64,000 nt of DNA from Paenibacillus xerothermodurans (GTDB lineage Bacteria > Bacillota > Bacilli > Paenibacillales > NBRC-103111). Location: the NCBI RefSeq assembly GCF_002220865.2, contig NZ_NHRJ02000003.1, positions 311,244 to 375,243 on the forward strand, read 5' to 3'. Positions 7,938-16,670 of this stretch are shown one piece after another (position 1 is the stretch's first letter; the number at the start of each line of letters is the position of its first letter). The translations under genes were made by a program, and so were the position numbers. Below the pieces are notes generated by a model that did not search any database, was not told the origin of the DNA, and saw nothing but the letters and a program-made list of their open reading frames with translations.

Positions 7938-7985
7938 GGGAGCATGCGGTGACCTGACAGGCCATCGCATGCTCCCTGCTTTTTT
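7938..7985. terminator. Bidirectional terminator between the HAD and YheC/D genes
   Basis: A perfect 11-bp stem, GGGAGCATGCG against CGCATGCTCCC, then TGCTTTTTT on the plus strand; the minus strand continues TTTGTTGTTG. Its T-run overlaps the stop of the last YheC/D gene. Confidence 0.9.
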
Positions 7986-9081
7986 ACTCTTCCGTCTCCG
8001 TTTTGCGGCTAAATAGATAACGTGCATATTGCAGGGGGCGGGTGACAGCTGTTCGGTATGTGGATTTTTCGCCAATCCGCGAAAATACTTCACGGGAAGG
8101 CTTCGGGTTCACTTCGAGCAGCCATACCTTCCCGCTTGGGTCAATCGCCAAGTCGATCCCCAGCTCACACAGTGACCCAAAATGCTCCTCCAGAAATTGC
8201 GCTACCTTCATTCCCAACGTGTGAGCGTCCTCCTTGATGCTCTCCACTTTGCTCTGATCCTCGAACCTTTCTGTCAGCAGCACATCCATCGGCACTGCGG
8301 CACCGCCGCCATGCAAGTTGGACGTGACTGATTTCTTCGGGCCGACCCGGCCGGCACAGCCGGTGATCTGCCACCGTCCGTCTCCGTCCTTTTGTACCAG
8401 CATGCGAAAATCATGTACCCGGCCATTTTTCAGAGCGAGAGGTATGCCCTGCTGGATGATATATTGCCCCTCCATATTCCAACCGTTCAGCTTCTCCGTT
8501 ATTTCTTTCTCTTCGATCATTTGTGCCGGTATAATCCGCCTTTGCCGGTCACGCCCCTGTAGGAAATATACATTGTCTGAAGCTCTCTGCAGTCGGACGA
8601 TGCCTCTGCCTCCGGTTCCTTTGTGCGGTTTCAAATAGATCCGCTGGTGCTGCTTGAGAAATCGAAGCAGGTCCTCTGGTCCGCTGTACAGCACGGTAGC
8701 CGGAAGATGCTTGGCAATGTCCGACTCCCCTGACATGATCTGATACATGGACCACTTGTCAGTTAACGGACGTCCCAGATAACGGATCTTATCGTGGAGG
8801 GCACGGAATTTAGTGATCTTCTGTAAGTTCTGCGCTCCACGGTAGCGGCTGCGATCATATACCAGCTCCGGGATAGCGGTGAGTTTTCGCTTCCACTTCC
8901 GGGCGGGCATGCTGTAATATAACGCATTCACCTTGTCACCGTCCACATCGTCGGGTGTGAAGACCAGCACATGAATACCGAGCTTTCGCCCATGCACACT
9001 AAGCTTGCGAAAAAAATCAATCTCTTCCAGTTTTTTTCCGTGCAAATACATGGCCAAAACACCTAAAGGATATTGGGTCAC
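7984..9081 (-). CDS. YheC/YheD-family ATP-grasp protein (copy 1, last of the cluster)
   Basis: A 365-residue, YheC-length ATP-grasp protein. An N-terminal domain opens with a GVLAMYLHG strand, followed by the ATP-grasp glycine loop LKPHKGTGGRGI near residue 150, an FRMLVQKDGDGRWQITG segment near 225, a GLG/HGGGAAVP loop, and the metal-binding strand WLLEVNPKPSREVF near 330. YheC and YheD are endospore coat-associated proteins of B. subtilis with unproven ligase activity; ATP-grasp enzymes usually form amide bonds through an acyl-phosphate. The GTG start at 9081 shares a GTGA overlap with the stop of the preceding gene, so translation is probably coupled. Last of five tandem paralogues. Confidence 0.85.
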   Translation of the reverse strand: MTQYPLGVLAMYLHGKKLEEIDFFRKLSVHGRKLGIHVLVFTPDDVDGDKVNALYYSMPARKWKRKLTAIPELVYDRSRYRGAQNLQKITKFRALHDKIRYLGRPLTDKWSMYQIMSGESDIAKHLPATVLYSGPEDLLRFLKQHQRIYLKPHKGTGGRGIVRLQRASDNVYFLQGRDRQRRIIPAQMIEEKEITEKLNGWNMEGQYIIQQGIPLALKNGRVHDFRMLVQKDGDGRWQITGCAGRVGPKKSVTSNLHGGGAAVPMDVLLTERFEDQSKVESIKEDAHTLGMKVAQFLEEHFGSLCELGIDLAIDPSGKVWLLEVNPKPSREVFSRIGEKSTYRTAVTRPLQYARYLFSRKTETEE

Positions 9082-10301
9082 CGTTCATCACCTGCTTGCC
9101 TCGCCTTTTGGGCCGTTTCTATGGTAGGTTTTCTGCGCGCTACAGCCGAGGGTGGAGTACCCGCAGTGGGCTTACGGGTTCTTCGGGATAAGTGGATGCA
9201 ATATTGAATCAGATTGGTGAGTGATTTTTGGCGGATTTCCGGCTCGTCAAACTTCATCGGCTTGGAGTTTGCCTCAAAAAACCATATCTGGCCGAGTGTA
9301 TCAACTCCCAAGTCCATCGACATTTCTCCCAGGTTGCTGCCGCTTGCTCTTTCAATTTGTCTGGCGATGAGCAGTACCGCTTGTTTGACCTGGGCTAAAA
9401 TTTTTTTACTGTCCTGCTCGCCGAAAGCCGACGCCAGCAGCTTTACCGGATCATCAATGGAGCCGCCGCATGGGACATGAGTGGTGATGCTCATCTTGCC
9501 GGCCAGTCGCGCACCAATGCCGATAATGCTCCATTGGGCCGCACTATTTTTTTGCACCAGAACCCGCAGGTCAAAGGGACGCTGTTTGTAGCTGGATAAA
9601 GCGATGCCCTGCTGCATGATGTAGTCTCTGGCGCCGACCAATACACTAATTTGCGCCCACAGCTCCTGTGTGTCGTTGTAACGGGAAATATGGCTTTTCG
9701 TTTTGTCCTGTATGCTTAATTGATATCTGTTCAATTTAAGTTTTTTGTCTGCAATCACGCTGACTTTCATAATCCCGAGCCCCGCTTTACCCCGGACGGG
9801 TTTGAGATAAAGGGTGGAATACTGCTGCAGCATGTTTTCCAGATCGGCGCTGGATGTCAATCTTTGGGTGACGGGAATGAAAGCCCGGGTGGATTTGGAT
9901 TTGTTCAACCATTCAAACAGTGTCCATTTATTGAAAAAGCAGGGGTTGAAGAAACGGATCTGGCCATGCCGCATACAAGTCTGAATCACCTGCTGAACCT
10001 CGGGAAGCAGTTCGAATTTGCGGTAGGGGATCCGGTTATAAATTACGTGGGGCATCCGCAGCTCTCCTTTTTCCCACGTCTCGGTTTCAAAATTGTACGT
10101 GTAGCCCGGCACAGTTCGGCCGGTTAACTTGATTTCCTGGGTTGTCACGACATACACCAAAACCCCTTGTTGCTCGCCCGCCTGGATTAAATCGATAAAA
10201 TTCTCCTGATTTCCCCGAAAAAGCCTTTTCTCATCGGCATAAGTGAGAATGGCCATGGTAGGCTGCCGAGGTTTCTGCTTTTGACGAAGGAAAGATTCCA
10301 C
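9078..10301 (-). CDS. YheC/YheD-family ATP-grasp protein (copy 2)
   Basis: A 407-residue YheC-like protein with a longer basic C-terminal tail (ending RRKPTIETAQKARQAGDER). The ATP-grasp glycine loop is LKPVRGKAGLGIMKV, the YIMQQGIALS and FDLRVLVQKN strands follow, and the metal strand is WFFEANSKPMKF. The variant glycine loop (GKAGLG instead of GTGGRG) suggests a substrate differing from copy 1. GTG at 10301 has GGAGGG eight bases upstream, and the stop codon of the preceding gene abuts it. It is co-transcribed in the five-gene cluster. Family call secure, biochemical role unknown. Confidence 0.85.
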   Translation of the reverse strand: MESFLRQKQKPRQPTMAILTYADEKRLFRGNQENFIDLIQAGEQQGVLVYVVTTQEIKLTGRTVPGYTYNFETETWEKGELRMPHVIYNRIPYRKFELLPEVQQVIQTCMRHGQIRFFNPCFFNKWTLFEWLNKSKSTRAFIPVTQRLTSSADLENMLQQYSTLYLKPVRGKAGLGIMKVSVIADKKLKLNRYQLSIQDKTKSHISRYNDTQELWAQISVLVGARDYIMQQGIALSSYKQRPFDLRVLVQKNSAAQWSIIGIGARLAGKMSITTHVPCGGSIDDPVKLLASAFGEQDSKKILAQVKQAVLLIARQIERASGSNLGEMSMDLGVDTLGQIWFFEANSKPMKFDEPEIRQKSLTNLIQYCIHLSRRTRKPTAGTPPSAVARRKPTIETAQKARQAGDER

Positions 10302-11669
10302 TCAGGATTCCCTCCTTGTGTGAAATCGGCTTAGATATAAGCAGTACTCGTACACATGCTGCAGCGCTGCTTTGCCTTCCGCTTTCAGGGCGGGATGCTT
10401 AAAGATGGAACGTCCGGGCTTGGAATTGGCCTCAAACATCCAGATTCGCTCATTTTGGTCGATGCCGATGTCAAAGCCGAGCTCGCCTAGAGTGTGACGG
10501 TTTTTATGTTCGATGGTTTCGGCCAGTTTGATGGCTGTTTCCTTGGCGTTCGCCAGAACCTGTTCCGCTCGGGAGCCGAATATTTCCCGCAAAACCTGCC
10601 CAGGGGTCATCAGCTGGCCGCCGCTTCGGACATGTGTCGTGATGCTGCCTCTGCCGGCTTTTTTCGCCCCTATGCCGGCTACCACCCATTCGTTGTTAAT
10701 ATTTTTGGTGAGATGGAACCGGAAATCGATAGGGCAGTCGTCAATCTCAATCAGCCGGATACCCTGTTGGGCCACGTAGTTGTGCAGTTGACCGCTCTGC
10801 CGGTTCAGCAGCCCCATCAGTGAGTCGAACCTGTTAAAGCGGAGCAGCACGTTTTTCCCGTTACGGCGAAATCTCGCATAGTAGCCTCGTTTGGGGTTAT
10901 AGGTGAGGCGGTAAATTCCAATGCCTAGACTGCCGCCCGTAGGTTTCAGATATATGAACTTATGGTTATCAAGCATTTGCTTGATCTGGGCACTGGAGGG
11001 ATCGATTTGCGAATCGGGCACGTAGCGGAACGCATCCGTTCCTTCCAACAGATTATACACATCCCATTTGTCAAAAAAGGCCCAGTTAAACAAAGGAATG
11101 CCGCGACGCACGAACCGCTGCTTGAACGCATTCATCGAGGGCTGTTTCTCTGCTCTGCGGCTTGGCAGCCGGTTGTACACAACATCGGGCAGCGGCACGG
11201 TTTTGCGAATCCATCCGCCGTCCTTGCTGGGGAATATCCCGGTAACGGTTTGTTGGGTCCAATTGACATCTCGCGGGGAAAAGCCGAAATAAAATGACCT
11301 GCCTGTACCCATCTGCATGAACTGTCGGAGAAATTCGGTTCTTGAGCCGAAGGGGGCTGATCTGATCCCCGTCACCTGAGTTAAAATTCCGATGTGAGGA
11401 CCCAGCCGTACGTCTTTTCCGTTTGTGCACAGAACCATACAGGAACCCAGCTGTGGAACACGGAGCTGTGTCATAACGCTGATCGGCATATACAGATGAT
11501 GCCCCGTCTTTTTCAATAGGCGCACGGGTGTGGAGACACTGCTGCTGCCCAGTTTCAAGTTGACGGATTTTAGTTTCGACAGCTGGAGGGTCTTTGCCAA
11601 TTCACCGGTCAGGTAGATGACTTTTTCCTGTCTCTGTGTCACATGAATCGTACAAGTTGTCAAACTCAT
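10302..11669 (-). CDS. YheD-type ATP-grasp protein with N-terminal beta domain (copy 3)
   Basis: 455 residues, the length of YheD. The first ~95 residues form an extra beta-rich domain absent from copies 1, 2 and 4 (segments IHVTQRQEKVIYLTGELA and LGPHIGILTQV at its end). The ATP-grasp part follows, with LKPTGGSLGIGIYRL, YVAQQGIRLIE, DFRFHLTKN and the metal strand WMFEANSKPGRSIF. The ATG at 11669 follows AGGAGGAG. A 131-base spacer with two inverted repeats separates it from the upstream gene. The glycine loop GGSLGIG groups it with copy 5 (TGSLGKG), so copies 3 and 5 look like one subfamily. Confidence 0.87.
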   Translation of the reverse strand: MSLTTCTIHVTQRQEKVIYLTGELAKTLQLSKLKSVNLKLGSSSVSTPVRLLKKTGHHLYMPISVMTQLRVPQLGSCMVLCTNGKDVRLGPHIGILTQVTGIRSAPFGSRTEFLRQFMQMGTGRSFYFGFSPRDVNWTQQTVTGIFPSKDGGWIRKTVPLPDVVYNRLPSRRAEKQPSMNAFKQRFVRRGIPLFNWAFFDKWDVYNLLEGTDAFRYVPDSQIDPSSAQIKQMLDNHKFIYLKPTGGSLGIGIYRLTYNPKRGYYARFRRNGKNVLLRFNRFDSLMGLLNRQSGQLHNYVAQQGIRLIEIDDCPIDFRFHLTKNINNEWVVAGIGAKKAGRGSITTHVRSGGQLMTPGQVLREIFGSRAEQVLANAKETAIKLAETIEHKNRHTLGELGFDIGIDQNERIWMFEANSKPGRSIFKHPALKAEGKAALQHVYEYCLYLSRFHTRRES

Positions 11670-11685
11670 GGGTCTCCTCCTAAAG

Positions 11686-11705
11686 GCCTTTCACGCATGA
11701 AAGGC
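11686..11705 (-). repeat. Short perfect hairpin before copy 3
   Basis: GCCTTTC ACGCAT GAAAGGC, a 7-bp stem, sits a few bases upstream of the AGGAGGAG ribosome site of copy 3. There is no U-run on either side, so it is not a standard terminator; it might protect or tune the start region. Confidence 0.5.
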
Positions 11706-11727
11706 TGACTTCGTAAACGTAGTTGGA

Positions 11728-11780
11728 ACTTTGCTCTCCCAGCTGTGTCGAGACAGGCCGGCGCTGATCGAGAGCAAAGT
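11728..11780 (-). repeat. Inverted repeat in the YheC/D intergenic spacer
   Basis: ACTTTGCTCTC (11728-11738) and GAGAGCAAAGT (11770-11780) are a perfect 11-bp inverted repeat around a 31-base loop, in the only real gap of the five-gene cluster. No U-run follows. It could be an RNA processing or stability element, or a binding site. Confidence 0.5.
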
Positions 11781-11800
11781 GACTTCGTCGGTTGCAGGCA

Positions 11801-12973
11801 TTATTTCAGGATCCCCTCAGGGGATTGCCGAATTAAAAAGCGGGCATAACGGATGGGATTCAACACACCGTTCATGCGGGCTTTATTATCATTCAAACGC
11901 GTGAGGATGGAACGGCCCGGCTTGGAATTCACCTCGAGAATCCAGATGCGGCCCTGGGTGTCGATACCGAAATCGATACCGAGCTCGACCAGTCGTCCGT
12001 GCCGGCGCTCCAGTGCTTCCGGAATCTGCATGGAAAGCTCATGCAGCTTGGTCATGATCATATTCGAGGCTGATGCGCCGAATTGAGCGGCGAGAAACTC
12101 ATCGGCGGGCTCGACTCGGCCGCCTCCATGCAGATTGGCGGTCAGGCTGCCGTCCTGACCCCGGCGCACAGCCATGCCGGTCACCTGCCAACGGCCGGTG
12201 CCGTCCTTTTGAACGAGCGAGCGCACATCATATGCGTCGCCCGCGAAGGTCTGCAGCAGCAAGTACTGCTGCAGCAAATAGCGGCGCTGCGCCGTGAACC
12301 GGTGCAGCCATCGCAGCAGCGCCGGCGCATCGGCGAAGCCGCGCTCCACGCGCCGGTTGCGCGCATCGCGCCCGCGCACGGTAAACGCCGGTCCGGCGTT
12401 TACCGTGCCTTCGGGCGCATCGGCGCCCCCGGCTGCTCGCACGCGGTGCTGCACAAGCAGTACGCCGCGGCCATGCGAGCCGGCGCGAGGCTTGAGCAGC
12501 ACCTCGCCGCGCTGCCGCAGCCAGCCGGCTACCGTGCGCACGCTGTGCATGGGCTCGGTGTGCGGCAGATGGCCTGCGAACCGGCCGTCCCGCTCGAGCA
12601 GCCGCTGCACCTCGTATTTGCAGCTCAGGCCATGGCCTAAAAAAAGTACACGCCCATGCTCCCGCAGCTTGCGAATCGTGTCACGGTACTCGTTGTACTG
12701 CGCACGGTTTGAGCAGAAGCAGCGATCATACACGGAGCGTGGCAGTGCAGAACGCCGCTCGATCCACCGGTCGCGCTCCTCATCAAAAGCGTAGCCGTTT
12801 ACACTGCCTCCGGCCCAATCGATGCTGCGAGCGGTAAATACAAACACGGTTATCCCGGCTTTACTGCCGGTTACACATAAACGCCGGTAGAAATCGCGGT
12901 TTAGAAAAGGCGGCTGCCCTTCGATGTGGGCGGTCAGGATTCCCAAGGAGTGACGGGGTGACGCCTTTAGCAC
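11801..12973 (-). CDS. YheC/YheD-family ATP-grasp protein (copy 4, GC-rich)
   Basis: A 390-residue YheC-like protein. GTG at 12973 is preferred to the more upstream GTG/ATG because GGGAGGTG lies six bases before it; it leaves a 14-base gap after copy 5. Motifs: LKPRAGSHGRGVLLV near residue 165, YDVRSLVQKDGTGRWQVTG near 245, HGGGRVEPADEFL, and WILEVNSKPGRSIL near 350. The middle of the gene (about 12090-12620) is sharply more GC-rich than its neighbours and encodes Arg/Ala-rich sequence, including an insertion between the glycine loop and the central strand that contains a perfect 33-base palindrome. The active-site residues remain intact, so it is probably functional. Confidence 0.85.
   Translation of the reverse strand: MLKASPRHSLGILTAHIEGQPPFLNRDFYRRLCVTGSKAGITVFVFTARSIDWAGGSVNGYAFDEERDRWIERRSALPRSVYDRCFCSNRAQYNEYRDTIRKLREHGRVLFLGHGLSCKYEVQRLLERDGRFAGHLPHTEPMHSVRTVAGWLRQRGEVLLKPRAGSHGRGVLLVQHRVRAAGGADAPEGTVNAGPAFTVRGRDARNRRVERGFADAPALLRWLHRFTAQRRYLLQQYLLLQTFAGDAYDVRSLVQKDGTGRWQVTGMAVRRGQDGSLTANLHGGGRVEPADEFLAAQFGASASNMIMTKLHELSMQIPEALERRHGRLVELGIDFGIDTQGRIWILEVNSKPGRSILTRLNDNKARMNGVLNPIRYARFLIRQSPEGILK
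12376..12408. repeat. Perfect 33-base palindrome inside a coding region
   Basis: GCACGGTAAACGCCGG (12376-12391), one T, then the exact complement CCGGCGTTTACCGTGC (12393-12408). A flanking GCGCCC/GGGCGC pair lengthens the structure to about 54 bases. It encodes the linker residues TVNAGPAFTV in copy 4 of the ATP-grasp cluster. Confidence 0.95.
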
Positions 12974-12987
12974 GGGATCACCTCCCA

Positions 12988-14358
12988 TCACAGAAATTTT
13001 GCCGCGTATCGGCAGTATTGAACAAGCCGCTTCACAGACGGCCGCATTTTACGTTCTGCCGACAAGGCGGTGTTGTCGTCCTTGGAAGGCTTCGAATTGA
13101 CCTCTATCAGCCATACGCGCCCGTGTGTATCCAACGCCAAATCAACGCCCAGCTCGGCAAAGTGCCCCGGGATTTGCGCTTCTATGCCTTTGGCGATCAG
13201 TAGTGCCGCCCGCCGCAGTTTTTCCTCGTCTGCGGCCCCGGTCAGTGAGTTGGCGCGTGCAAGGGCGTCTTTTACCGTCGACAGGCTTCCGCCACGCGCC
13301 AAGTTGGAGACGAAGTGTTCATTTCCGGCAATTCTGGCTACAATGGAAGTAATGGCCCACCGGCCGTCTATGTCCCGCTGTACCAAGGCCCGGAAATCAA
13401 CGGGCCGTCCATCCACGGAGATAAGAGAAACGCCCTGCTGTATTTGGTATTGTTGTTTTTTCATTTTGCCGGATAGAGCTGTAATCATATTGCTTACATT
13501 GCTGAAAGATTGTTTGCGTACGCCGCCGACACTGGTGAAGTGACAGATGTAACCGCCGCCCGGCTGCCGGTTGATCCGAATGATGCCCTTGCCCAGGCTG
13601 CCGGTCACCGGTTTCACAAAGACAGTCGGGTGTTTGCTGCACATCGTCTTAATGGTCTGCGTGTTTTTCACCAGATGTGATTCAGGCAAATAGGGGCGGA
13701 GTCCGTTTTGTTTTTGCAGTGCGTCGAAGACTTCCGTTTTATTCAAATAACGCTCGTTAAACAAAAGCGTCTGATGCTGGGTTTTCGCATGCCGCAGAAA
13801 TTGTTGCACATTGTCGAGATTCTCCAGCTTCCGCGTGGTGAGACGGTTGTAGATCACATCGGGAATGGGGAACGCATGATTTTCCCACCTGTCGGTATAC
13901 TGCCAGCCTATCACTGTGTCCTCATAGCCGGCGAGTTCGTCCGGAGTAAAAAAGTACACGGCTGAACCATACACGCTGCAAGCATGAACCAGTTCCCGGC
14001 AAAATGCAGTGGTTACACCAAACGGCTTATCCGGTAAGTCCTTGTATATTCGGCTGACCAACACGCCGATTAGCGGTCCGATGTGGAGTGAGCGGCTCGC
14101 CGGTCGATATTGCAAGCACAAGGGCGCGCCATGAGATAAGCCCCATCTCGACGCAATGGAGTCGTTGATCCGAAGGACCCCGGCCGCAGTCACGGGCACA
14201 ACTTTCACCGCATATTTTGCCGAGCCGAAGCACAGCTGCAGCGAGGTTTGCGTCGGGACCTTCCATTTTTTCACCAAAACTGAGCTTAGCTTGATAACCC
14301 ATTCGTCGGCTTGGTCGCTGGTTTTTTGAATCTTGATCTTGACCTTTGTGCTCTTCAT
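12988..14358 (-). CDS. YheD-type ATP-grasp protein (copy 5, first of the cluster)
   Basis: 456 residues with the YheD-like extra N-terminal beta domain (about residues 1-100, ending LHIGPLIGVLVSR). ATP-grasp motifs: VKPVTGSLGKGIIRI near 255, YQIQQGVSLIS and DFRALVQRDIDGRWAIT, and the metal strand WLIEVNSKPSKDDN near 420. ATG at 14358 follows GGAAGGAG at eight bases; the frame upstream has no ribosome site. It is the first gene transcribed of the five. I could not find a convincing sporulation-sigma promoter in front of it; a CATATGATG sequence near 14411-14419 is a weak -10 candidate at best. Confidence 0.87.
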   Translation of the reverse strand: MKSTKVKIKIQKTSDQADEWVIKLSSVLVKKWKVPTQTSLQLCFGSAKYAVKVVPVTAAGVLRINDSIASRWGLSHGAPLCLQYRPASRSLHIGPLIGVLVSRIYKDLPDKPFGVTTAFCRELVHACSVYGSAVYFFTPDELAGYEDTVIGWQYTDRWENHAFPIPDVIYNRLTTRKLENLDNVQQFLRHAKTQHQTLLFNERYLNKTEVFDALQKQNGLRPYLPESHLVKNTQTIKTMCSKHPTVFVKPVTGSLGKGIIRINRQPGGGYICHFTSVGGVRKQSFSNVSNMITALSGKMKKQQYQIQQGVSLISVDGRPVDFRALVQRDIDGRWAITSIVARIAGNEHFVSNLARGGSLSTVKDALARANSLTGAADEEKLRRAALLIAKGIEAQIPGHFAELGVDLALDTHGRVWLIEVNSKPSKDDNTALSAERKMRPSVKRLVQYCRYAAKFL

Positions 14359-14671
14359 GCTCGCAACTCCTTCCAACGCCGACTTGCATGACTAATCAGG
14401 TGAACTAATTCATCATATGAGTACGTTTTGCCCTTGGTGAAAAGAAAACTCGGTAAAACATCACAGACGGGGCGGCGCTGCTGCGCAGGGAGAGCTTATC
14501 GCAGTGATCGAACAACCCCCTCAGCAATGCCCTCAGCGCGCCTACGGTGTTATAATCGTTTGTACAGCCTCTCGCAGACGCACGACAAGCTCAAAAACTC
14601 TGTGCTATCTCGCGAATTGTATCAATGGAAATGGCAAGCGGTGATTCGAGTTGATGAAAGGAGGAAACACA
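14359..14671. other. Divergent intergenic region
   Basis: About 310 bases between the first YheD-type gene (minus) and the luciferase-like oxidoreductase (plus). It must hold both promoters, but I see no clear -35/-10 pair, hairpin or short gene. The plus-strand reading frame that covers part of it lacks a ribosome site and resembles no family. Confidence 0.4.
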
Positions 14672-15613
14672 TTGAGGCTCAGCGTACTGGATCTCGTGCC
14701 TGTGTTTGCAGGCGCCGATTCTACCGAGGCATTGAAACAAGCGATCAAGCTGGCGCAGACCGCGGACAGTTTGGGCTACCATCGTTACTGGGCTGCCGAA
14801 CACCACGACATGCAGGCACTGGCGTGCACTTCACCTGAAGTGCTGCTTGCCCATGTCGGCGCGCTGACTGAGCGGATCAGGCTTGGCTCAGGCGCCCTGC
14901 TGCTCCCACATTATAGACCGATCAAAGTAGCGGAATCGTACCACCTGCTCGCCGCTCTCTGTCCGGGGCGGATTGACCTGGGCTTAGGCAGAGCGCCGGG
15001 AGGTTCGGCAGAGGTGAGCATCGCACTGAGCGGTAATTTCCTGGAAAATGTGCGTCAGCTTCCTGATAAATTAAAGGCATTGATGGAATTGTTGTCTCAT
15101 GAGCATCGAGTGGAAGGGGCTCGTGTGACGGCCAGACCCGTGCCTCCCAGCCCGCCGGAGGTCTGGATGCTCGGAACGAATAACAAAAGCGCCGCTTACG
15201 CAGCCGAGTTCGGAACCGGCTACGTATTCGGACAATTTATGAGCCACCGCAATGCGGCGGACATCCTGCCTTTCTACAAGGAGCGTTTCCAACCGTCTGC
15301 GCTGTTGACCGAACCGCGTGTTATAGCCGCAGTGGGTGTCGTCTGTGCGGACACCGAAGAGGAGGCCCAGCGGTTGGCGGTTAAGGCAGCGAGTACATTT
15401 GCAGCGGACTCGCGTGGTCCGACGGAGGCGCACGTCGAGATCACCACTGAGTCGCATAAGCTGATTGTCGGCACGGCGAATCAGGTAAAGGCGTGCCTGG
15501 TCCGGTATGGTCAGCAATATGGAGTGGACGAGTTTCTCGTCGTCACGATGGTACCGGACTACGACAAGCGGCTGCGTTCATATGAACTGCTCGCGGGGGC
15601 CGCATTGAGCTGA
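14672..15613 (+). CDS. Luciferase-like (LLM class) flavin-dependent oxidoreductase
   Basis: A 313-residue single-domain monooxygenase-like protein of the bacterial luciferase superfamily, closest in pattern to the YwcH/MsnO8 group: RLSVLDLVPVFAG start, YHRYWAAEHHDMQALA near residue 40, TERIRLGSGALLLPHYRPIK near 75, and GRIDLGLGRAPGG near 105. Such proteins bind reduced FMN supplied by a separate reductase and oxidise unknown organic substrates. The TTG at 14672 is chosen because AAAGGAGG lies seven bases upstream; the ATG at 14654 precedes that ribosome site. The next gene follows after 27 bases, so the two may be co-transcribed. Family firm, substrate unknown. Confidence 0.88.
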   Translation: MRLSVLDLVPVFAGADSTEALKQAIKLAQTADSLGYHRYWAAEHHDMQALACTSPEVLLAHVGALTERIRLGSGALLLPHYRPIKVAESYHLLAALCPGRIDLGLGRAPGGSAEVSIALSGNFLENVRQLPDKLKALMELLSHEHRVEGARVTARPVPPSPPEVWMLGTNNKSAAYAAEFGTGYVFGQFMSHRNAADILPFYKERFQPSALLTEPRVIAAVGVVCADTEEEAQRLAVKAASTFAADSRGPTEAHVEITTESHKLIVGTANQVKACLVRYGQQYGVDEFLVVTMVPDYDKRLRSYELLAGAALS

Positions 15614-15640
15614 TCTTTAAGTCGGATTGGAGTGGAAATA

Positions 15641-16591
15641 GTGCAGCACGAGACTTTTACTTTTCAAGATGCAGATCATCAATTGATTTATGTTCACCAT
15701 TGGAGCCCACCTCGTCGGCGCCCTCCGAAAGCCGTAGTGCAAATCGCGCACGGGATGGCGGAAGCGGCACGGCGTTACGCGCGGTTCGCGCAAGCATTGA
15801 TACGCGCCGGTTATGAGGTATACGCCAACGATCACCGTGGCCACGGACTGACCGCAGGGAGTCTTGAACGTCTTGGGAACACAGGCATTAACGGCTTTAA
15901 CCGGATGACGGACGCTATGGCGCAGTTGACTGATGTGATCCGGGCACGGCATCCGGACATTCCCATCTATTTGCTCGGCCATAGCATGGGTTCTTTTCTC
16001 GCTCAGCAGTATATGTACCGATATCCTGACAAAGTGAGCGGTATTATGCTATCCGGTACGGCCGGCCGGCAATCTCCGAAGCTCTGGTTCGGGATTGTTC
16101 TAGCACAACTGATAGCCGCAATCCACGGTAATGAGCATCGCAGTCCGCTGTTGATGAACCTTACCTTCGGCAGCTACAACAAAGCATTTCGGCCGACTCG
16201 TACTGATGCCGACTGGCTAAGCCGGGATAAAGCGGAGGTCGATCGCTACATAGCAGACCCTTATTGCGGCAGCACTGTGTTCACGGCGGGATTCTTTCGG
16301 GATTTTTTTCGCGGATTGCATGAAATACACCGCCGGAACCATCTGAAACAAATTCCTAAGCAGCTTCCCGTCTACATTTTCGCAGGGAATAAGGATCCTG
16401 TGGGGGGGATGGGCGAAGGGGTCCGGCGGCTGGTTGAGATGTACCGCAAGCTTGGTATGAAGCACGTTTCATGCAAGCTCTACCCGGGCGGCAGACATGA
16501 AATGTTGAACGAAATAAATCGAGAAGAAGTGATTGCGGATATCATCGCGTGGTTGGAGCTGTTTCAGCCTCCGCTGCTCGGTCCAAATTAA
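15641..16591 (+). CDS. Alpha/beta hydrolase, monoacylglycerol lipase-like
   Basis: A 316-residue cytoplasmic alpha/beta hydrolase with the Serine aminopeptidase S33/lysophospholipase pattern: oxyanion segment VVQIAHGMAEAARRY, DHRGHG near residue 68, nucleophile elbow GHSMGS near 112, a DPVGGMGEG acid region near 252 and the His in GGRHEML near 286. Substrates are likely monoacylglycerols or lysophospholipids. Of two in-frame GTG codons, 15641 is better placed after TTGGAG (8 bases) than 15632. It closely follows the LLM oxidoreductase gene. The complete catalytic triad suggests an active enzyme. Confidence 0.88.
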   Translation: MQHETFTFQDADHQLIYVHHWSPPRRRPPKAVVQIAHGMAEAARRYARFAQALIRAGYEVYANDHRGHGLTAGSLERLGNTGINGFNRMTDAMAQLTDVIRARHPDIPIYLLGHSMGSFLAQQYMYRYPDKVSGIMLSGTAGRQSPKLWFGIVLAQLIAAIHGNEHRSPLLMNLTFGSYNKAFRPTRTDADWLSRDKAEVDRYIADPYCGSTVFTAGFFRDFFRGLHEIHRRNHLKQIPKQLPVYIFAGNKDPVGGMGEGVRRLVEMYRKLGMKHVSCKLYPGGRHEMLNEINREEVIADIIAWLELFQPPLLGPN

Positions 16592-16670
16592 TTGTAACAA
16601 CATGTAAATTAGACAGGATAGGACATTGTCACTCGACAAAACCATTAATAATCACTGGGGGGAAAACCAT

